This document shows, in pieces, positions 57,227 to 64,000 of a DNA stretch of 64,000 nucleotides. The notes under the pieces were generated by a model. The model did not search any database. It had not been told where the DNA came from and saw nothing but the letters and a program-made list of their open reading frames with translations. Position 1 is the stretch's first letter. The number at the start of each line of letters is the position of its first letter. The stretch lies in the NCBI GenBank assembly GCA_030068075.1, contig CM057829.1:81521132-81585131 (forward strand), read 5' to 3'. The stretch comes from Paguma larvata. Its lineage: Eukaryota; Chordata; Mammalia; Carnivora; Viverridae. Made by a program: the position numbers and the translations under genes.

Positions 57227-59664
57227 TATCTCCCTGAAGTTTGCATTGAAAAGAGATGGTAGATAATTGTTAGAGAAGACCAGGTAGAATATTAAACAAT
57301 TATATTTTAATACATAGTGGAAAAAAAGCAAAGTCCTCCTAAAGGGACTTTTGTTCTCACAAGGCCACAATTTTTATAATACCCAGAAGCTTTCTGAGAT
57401 AAATAGGAGGTTTTGGAATTGGTAAGAAGGATGGGTTGACTTATTTCTGGAACCATGCTTCTGGTTCGATAAATACTAGATTTGTAAAATAAGGATAGTT
57501 ATTTTTAATTCCTTAAAGAATTATTTTGCCACTTGAATCATATCAAAGGACTGACAGATCCATCCACTGACTAATGAGAATGTTTTTTTCCTCTGATACA
57601 TTGAGCTTAGGGGAGAAGACATAAAAAGAAAAAGAAATCAATAAAATTATATCAGGCTCTGAATATTGGCTTCCAATTTGGCCAAATTTCTAATCACAGA
57701 GTTATTAAATCCTTTCTAATATCTTGTTGGGCTTCATCCGAGACAAAGAGTAAATATTTCTGAGAATGTTAAGCAACCTAATGGACTCTCAAGAGGTGTC
57801 ATCAATGATGTGCAAAAGATACTATCTTCATAAATCTAGAGCCATTCTTAAAGATAGCCAGAGAAACAATCCACAACTTGCATGTCAGAAATTAAACCCT
57901 GTTTTTGGACTTAATTGGGGCATGGAAAGAAGCAAGAGTGAAATAGGTTTTCACAGGAGAGAAAGGATCAGTAACCAATGGCTCTGGATTTAGAGAGGAA
58001 GGGACAACTTGAAATGTTATTTCCCTTACTCAACTGGACTCACAAGGTATTTTGTTTATAAAAACCCTTCCCCATCCTCCCTAGGTTTAAGAAATTCCTT
58101 AACTGTGGTCCTTAGTTTGGCCTTTGACGCCTTTGACCAATCAGTGAAAGATACCTGAAGTGGATCTCCTGTACCCTCGAATGGTCCTATTCCAAAAGGT
58201 CACAGTTTAAAAGTCTCTTTAGAGTGGAAAAGCAGTTTAAACAAAGGATCGACAGGAGCAGTGCTCAAAGGATCGAGGGCAGTGGTAGCAGTTACATCAT
58301 TAGATATCTTTCTCTTTAATTTTTTATTAGCTCTTAGCAGTGAATCTTTTCAATGAAACTATTTTGGAGTTTTGAAACCTTTTGGAGGCTTCTGTTTGTC
58401 AGTTAAAACAGGGATCCTATTCCCTTCCTTTGGGAACCCTTGCTTTCGAGGGCACTTCTTAAATAATCTCAACTGATTGGAATGCTCCCCAAAATGACCA
58501 TTGTAATTTCACATTATATTTTAGTATTGTTGTTGTTGTTGTTTTTTAAATCTTGCTAGATATCTGCAACTTCCAGGACTACCATTCTTAGACATAAAAT
58601 AAGCAGGGGTGCTGGAATGTGGCACTCTCAACTCTGAATATAAAGGATCTGATTTCTTTTAGCTAGGACTTTGGGTTTCTTAGAGCCAAACTAATACCTA
58701 TAGGGACTTGCCCTAAGGTTGGAATTTGTGGGTGCTTTGCAGTGTGCCTCACTGCATGGAAACCTCCTTGAGGATATGGTGACCTGGTGTCAGTCCAACC
58801 CATGGCATAACCAACTCTTCCTAACATGGCAGTCTTTGAGTTAGGTGGTAGGTGGTAGGCACTCTAACAGCTTTTAAATGGTAGACTCGGGGCACCTGGA
58901 TGGCTCAGTCATTTAAGTGGCTGACTCCTGATTTTGGCTGAGGAGTTTGTGAGTTCAAGCCCTGTGTCAGGGCTCTGTGCTGACAGCACATAGCCTGCTT
59001 TAGATCTCTCTCTCCCTTTCTCTCTGCCTCCGCCTCCGACTCCTGTCCTCGCATGCTCTCTCTCTCAAAATAAATAAATAAACTTAAAAAAATGGTAGAC
59101 TCATAGCCACCATTTTTTGAGGCTTTTTGGCCTCTGAAATCTGTCTTAACAATAGCCATTATTTAAGAAAATAAGACAAACAAACATGCACCTCAACATA
59201 CCAGCACTAACCAAAAGATATCACTGCAGACTGGCCAAGAAAAGACCGTGTCCGCCACCAGGAATTCCTGCTGTGGGCTAAATCAGCCAACTCCAATCAG
59301 GGAGACTGCAGACTAGAAATGCGGAAAGGACCAACCAACAAACCCCAGTAAATGGGAATGGTGGACTGAAACTGGAGAAGTTATTCCAATATGGAACTGC
59401 AGATTAAACCAAGGACTAAGGACTGGCAATCTATTAGAGCCTCCAGTCAGTCTACACTCACCTATTAACCGTGGACAGGGAAGCCAAGTAGATCAGTAGC
59501 TCAAATACAAAGGGAGCAGAGCTCAAACTTAGAGTGACTTACCAATGGCCCTCAGAAATGGCAAGAAAGACATTGAACTCCAAAGAATTCACAGGGTGCC
59601 ACCTGTTTCTTGTCCCCAGATGCTGTCAGAAGTTTACTTCAGATCTTACCACTGCCACCAAATC
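57227..59664 (-). other. Unassigned interior between L1 and 5' LTR, probably proviral leader/gag relic
   Basis: By position this should hold the leader and gag of the minus-strand provirus. Open codon stretches are short. One minus-strand piece near 57710-57760 (FVSDEAQQDIRKDL) is vaguely gag-like, but no matrix, capsid or zinc-knuckle motif is convincing. Next to the 5' LTR the minus strand reads TTTGGTGGCAGTGGTAAG (59644-59661), a candidate primer-binding site whose tRNA I cannot name. A SINE interrupts at 58889-59089. The plus frames at 57766-57993 and 59534-59719 are unsupported. Confidence 0.4.
58889..59089 (+). repeat. CAN-SINE with perfect 13-bp target-site duplication
   Basis: Head ggggcacctggatggctcag; flanks aaatggtagactc at 58876-58888 and 59090-59102, identical. 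Lies inside the proviral interval. Confidence 0.95.
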
Positions 59665-60095
59665 TGTTAAAAAACAAAGTTCAAGTGAATTTAAAGATCT
59701 AATTGGCTTTAGTAAGTGATTTATGAATCCAGCAGCTCCCCATCAAGCAAGTAGAGGGGAGCCCTAGGGAGCTGTACAAAATGGAAACTTTTTACAGGAA
59801 GAAGGGTAGGGCAAGAAAGCTATTAGCAAAAGAAAAGGATTATTCTAGGCAAGGCCTCTCTCCTTAAAGGGAAGAACAGATGATCTTTCAGGCAGATTAC
59901 TTCATCTTGCTTTGGTAGAAGGAGAGGGCCCATGTGACAGCTTACCTCACCAGTGTGGATCAGAAAATTCTTGACTGACTGGTTAAGACCTATTTCTGGG
60001 GGTGGGTGAAACTGCAGTTAGATTAGGTGTTAAGCCCTGAGTTGGTGACTCAACCTAAGTGATGGCATTTGGGGCCTGTGATTTTCTTTTCAAGA
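59665..60095 (-). repeat. 5' LTR of the minus-strand gammaretrovirus-like provirus
   Basis: Homologous along its length to 50539-50927: 'aacaaagttcaagtgaattt', 'gagctgtacaaaatggaaac', 'gcagattacttcatcttgct', 'tggatcagaaaattcttgac', 'gcagttagattaggtgttaa', 'gatggcatttggggcctgtg'. Minus-sense end AACA at 59665. A possible 4-bp host duplication, actc, occurs at 60096-60099 and at 50535-50538 beyond the other LTR, which fits gammaretroviral integration. Confidence 0.75.
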
Positions 60096-60270
60096 ACTCA
60101 ATCATTAATATAAGGAAAACAGATATTATCTGAATCACTGCTGTGTATCTGTACTACTTTCTATATTATCTTTAATATAAAGCAAACAATATGTGATAAG
60201 TGCTGTCGAGTAAATTGCTGACAGCAAATGGCCTTAGGCTTTCATCTTCAGTTTAAAAAAACATTCTTTG

Positions 60271-60468
60271 GGGTGCCTGGGTGGTTCAGTCGGTTAAGTC
60301 AGGATCTTGCAGCTTGTGGGTTTGAGCCCTGCACCAGTGCTGAGAGCTCAGAGCCTGGAGCCTGCTTCCTATTCTGTGTCTCCCTCTCTCTCTGCCCCTC
60401 CCCACTTGAACACTCTCTCTCTTTCTCTCTCTCTCTCTCGAAAATAAACAAATATTAAAAAATATTTT
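60271..60468 (+). repeat. CAN-SINE
   Basis: Head gggtgcctgggtggttcagt with a deletion in the tRNA region, 'gagctcagagcctggagcct' and a CT-rich body. Flanks aaaaaaacattctttg (60255-60270) and aaaaaatacattctctg (60469-60485) are an imperfect target-site duplication. Confidence 0.93.
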
Positions 60469-60485
60469 AAAAAATACATTCTCTG

Positions 60486-63400
60486 GCTTAATAATACCTG
60501 CTACCTAGAATTTAAAGGTTAAGCTTGATCACTCTAAAGTGTAATGCATAGTATTGGCAATAAAAGTCAGAATTTTGAATTATATAAACTTATTTTTAGT
60601 TTAACAAATCCTAAAAAAATAGAAATTTGCATTCAAAGAGATATTTCATCTTCAGTAGCATTTTAGTCTTTAAGCATTTAAATAATTTTAGCATAATGTG
60701 TCACATTTGTCCAAGTGGAAGGTAAGTCAAACGCTCATTATCTCGTTTATCTCTGAGACAAAAATAAATGAAAATTTTAAATTAAATCTTAAAAAGTTGA
60801 TAGCTTATATCCAAGTATTTCATTGGAAATTAGTTATAGATGAGCAGAAAGGGCATAAATAACTTTTCTAATTTATCCCTAAATTTTTGTATGATTATTC
60901 ATGTGCTCCAAAACATATACATAAAACAAATACAAAAAAATTATTAAGTGGTCATTTTTACTGATACAATTTAGTAAGTTAACTCTTTTAGAGGAAAATA
61001 TCAACTGAAGGCTTAATTAATATGGCTTCGGGTCAAAACATTAAGTTACAGTTTTTAATTTCATGACTTACGATAGTAACAAACTATGTATAAATGTTTA
61101 ATATCGATGCTGACATTTTCCCTTAGCGAGCATTCTCTTGTTGTTTTTGGCAGTCTGTGTCAGACCCTAGTTTGATTGGTAGAGCATTAGTTTCCTCCTT
61201 GTCATTAGGTTTCTCTACTTTAATCAGTCTTCAAATTAAATGGATTTTATTGCACCTGGAAATAAATAACAGCATATAGCAGTTTTGCTTAAAATAGATC
61301 AAACTTAAGCTATGAACCAGAGACATGTCTTAGAGCTGAACATCTTCTGTTTTGATTGGTTAAATCTATCTTTCTAAATTTGCATGAAATATGCATATGT
61401 GTGTGTGTGTATATATATATATACACACACACACATATATATATACTATAATTAAGTAGACATCTTTTTCAAAACTTTAGTTCTGTTTGAGTGATATTAA
61501 TAGAGCCTTGCTATATCTTGTAGGGGGTTACTTTTATTTACATGGAACATTTTTTCCATATTCATGGGACTAGAACGAAATTAAATTTTGTATTTAAGGG
61601 ATCAAACAATTTATGCACTATACAGCCTTTCAGATTTTCTCTTAATGCTCAATATTTTTCTTGAAGTAATTTTTAATTAATCATTAATGAAGATGTTACA
61701 AGAATAAGAATTGGATGAGGAGAAATTAAACAGACTTTTAAGACTACTAGACATTCATCTTTTAAAGTCTGTTACCAGTTCCTTTAATCTGTTGACCTCC
61801 TGCTGACCTACTTATTTTACTGTTTTAAATGTTTGTATCATATGGTATTTGGTAAGTGTTTAACAGTGTAAATGATGCTGTGAAAATAAAGTACAGCAAG
61901 GTAAAGTAATCACATACTTTAATTGGTCAAGGAAGGAACAACGAAAATCACATTAGACTCTTCTCTTTCTGTACTCACTTATTGCCGTAACACTTATTTC
62001 TCTGTTATAGGAGAAAACAGAAGAGAAGGATTGATTGATATCACGTTCCTTACCATCCAGCTCCAAAATGGGTGATTGATTTGTTTGCTGAAAACAACTT
62101 GAACATCTTCTTGGCATTTTAGCTGGACAGGGGTCAGGATAGTCACTAAAATCTGGTCTCTGTAGTCAGCAACTAGAATTGTTAATGATCTTAGAGCAAA
62201 GCAACTTTAGTGACTTGGAAAAATGTTACCAGCTTGTACCCGATGAAGGAGAGATTTGGGAAATAAGGAAGGGGAGAAAGCTGAATAACAATACTTAGAA
62301 GTGGCCTCAAAAGACTGGAAGGCATTTAAGTTTTATGTTTATCTAGGAGGAGACATATCAAAAGAGAACTTTTTAAAATAGTCATGACAAAAAATTTGAG
62401 CACATTTATAAGCAGAAGAAACTGCTGGTGACAAAATGGGAATAGACAATGCAGAGAAAAGGATTATTAGCCAGAGCAAAGTCCCTGAGTATGTAAGCCA
62501 AAGTGGGAGGGGGAGCACTGGGAGATATTTGCTTTCAACAGGAGGAGGGTAATGCCTCTTTTCACTTTGGAATAAGATTTTCTAACTCATTTGTTTGCAC
62601 ATCCCTGAATCTAGGGATGAGAACAGTTAAGGAAATGGAAAGTCACGACAGTAGGCCTCCCACTGGATAGATGAGAATTTCTTAAAATGCATGTTGTTTT
62701 CATTCTTTAAGAGGAGATTAATTATGTCATAACTGAAGTATGCAGCCAGGACTCAAAGAGTAAAATCTCCAAATACTTTATGGCTTAAGTTTATGACCTC
62801 TTCACACTTCCAATGAACACTTTATATTTTCTTTTGACTCCATCCAAATGTTATCAAATTGGAATGAGAAAATGAGTTATTCACTGACATATGAAATGCA
62901 AAGAAATTTCTCGTACGTTTTTTCCAAACTATTTTCCTAATACATGTGTTGTAAAATTTTATTTCTTGATGCCTTCCTTTTTTAATTTAATTTAATTTTC
63001 CGAGAGATGAATGACCCTTTTTTCTTTCAGAAATCCTGTTTGCTCACTGCTCACTACGAAGGCCCTCCCATCTCCCCCAGGCCAATTATGGTTTTAGTTT
63101 TTAATAGAATCTCAGCATATGTGGTCTGTATCTTCATGTTTTAAAAACATTTGTTCATCTCTAATTTTATTTGAAGTGTGTAAGCATGCATGGTCCTATT
63201 TCTTGTCTGAAGAAACAGTAAAAGCAGCATTTTAGACACTTTTAGTGCCTATTTTATGCAACAAGGGAATGCATAGCTCAGACCAATTCCTTTCCATTTA
63301 TGTTGGAGGCATAAGAGAACAGGAGAAGTCATAAGAAAATTTTTCTAAGGCAAATTTTATTTCCCCCATATGGGTTACTTACAAACACTTTCTGTCTGAT

Positions 63401-64000
63401 AACAATGATTTCAGTATGGGAATAAATAATAAAATATTCAAGATAAACTCTCTGTGCAGTCAAATTAGAGTTTGTTTCTGATACTATATAAATGCACACT
63501 CTCTCCTTCTCCTCTCCTTAGGCAAACAGACAAGAGGATGGCACAAAAGATGTGTACCCAATGATAAACTATCTAGTCACTGAAGTCTACTCCATCAGAC
63601 ATCAAGAGGTCCAGATGGTTTAACTTAAACACAAAACATTTGGGTTATTTGAATTTTTAAATACATTTAACCAGACCAAATGTTTTTTCATCTTAAAGAC
63701 ATTTGGAACAAAATGCAGGTGGGAATTATTATCAACTCGGATTAAAATTCAAATGTTTTTTGCAGTTAGAACAAAGTATATGTTCTTTTTAATATTAAGT
63801 GAAAATTATGAGGTAACTGAGAATAATGAACAAATTAAAAATTAAAAGAATAGTCTAATGGTAAATACCAATATTAGCATATTCCTGTTAGATTGAAAAG
63901 CCCAAATCAAATTATAGATAGGGCATTTACTTCAATTAATTTATGCAATGAGGTTAATATAGAATTAATGGAAAGCAAATTCTTCATGTTTCATTTTATT
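60486..64000. other. No gene seen; 3.5 kb of AT-rich single-copy-like DNA
   Basis: No L1, SINE or proviral sequence recognised. Contains the TG/TA/CA microsatellite at 61395-61446 and a polypyrimidine-AG stretch near 63500-63522 of the kind found before exons, without a supported exon. Confidence 0.5.
61395..61446. repeat. Palindromic (TG)n(TA)n(CA)n(TA)n microsatellite
   Basis: TG repeats (about 61398-61410), TA (61411-61423), CA (61424-61434) and TA again to 61446. The TG and CA tracts are reverse complements around the central TA run. Confidence 0.95.

Noticed and set aside
1..64000. CRISPR array, tRNA genes, bacterial operons or a novel defence system
   Set aside because: No regularly spaced short repeats with unique spacers and no ribosome-binding-site-led gene strings. 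The tRNA-like sequences are SINE heads. The content is vertebrate interspersed repeats.

Overview
The window reads as nuclear DNA from a carnivoran mammal, most likely a cat-family (felid) species. It holds over 20 copies of a tRNA-Lys-derived CAN-SINE beginning GGGGCGCCTGGGTGGCTCAG. Many copies carry the GTGCTGACAGCTCAGAGCC segment and CT-rich 3' part typical of feliform SINEs, which dog SINEs lack. Six L1 segments, several L2 and MIR pieces, MaLR LTRs, hAT and Tigger DNA transposons and endogenous retroviruses make up most of the recognisable sequence. I see no intact host protein-coding gene, no tRNA or rRNA gene, no CpG island and no CRISPR array. It looks like an AT-rich intergenic or deep intronic stretch. 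Every long reading frame that could be assigned is transposon-derived.

Layout. 1-1.64 kb: minus-strand class III (ERV-L-like) pol relic, possibly with more of the provirus to about 2.4 kb. 4.7-10.3 kb: MIR, two adjacent SINEs, an old LTR, a Tigger2/MER28-type element and a SINE. 12.6-13.64 kb: plus-strand hAT (Charlie-type) transposase relic. 13.8-15.9 kb: old LTR-like repeat and a MER5-like element. 17.3-19.2 kb: 3' part of an L1, then a SINE. 20.1-22.4 kb: four minus-strand SINEs. 22.8-23.3 kb: MLT1-type LTR. 27.5-30.5 kb: SINE with an expanded CT-rich microsatellite, then an L2 relic with reverse-transcriptase traces, interrupted by a MaLR piece and two SINEs, then another SINE. 30.52-34.21 kb: minus-strand L1 with 12-bp target-site duplications and a large internal deletion. 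34.4-35.7 kb: two SINEs and a minus-strand L2. 35.78-37.55 kb: a second ERV-L-like pol relic, on the plus strand. 38-41.2 kb: SINEs, an MLT1-like LTR, MIR and another L2.

43.9-48.35 kb: a 5'-truncated SINE whose tail was hit by a carnivore L1. The L1 has a classic 5' inversion (ORF1 tail, endonuclease and reverse transcriptase up to FADD on minus; the rest of ORF2 on plus) and a perfect 17-bp target-site duplication. 50.54-60.1 kb: a heavily rebuilt minus-strand gammaretrovirus-like provirus with two divergent LTRs, a pol C-terminus and an env transmembrane-subunit relic. Its interior is interrupted by L1 segments, a SINE and a 233-bp block that nearly duplicates L2 sequence lying just outside the provirus. 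60.5-64 kb is mostly unassigned AT-rich sequence.

No genes cooperate here. The interest lies in the order of insertions and in a few structural scars: near-identical duplication, tandem triplication inside an L1, head-to-head L1 pieces, and perfect inverted repeats. Family names come from recalled consensus patterns and the translations, not from a database search, and boundaries without stated target-site duplications are approximate.
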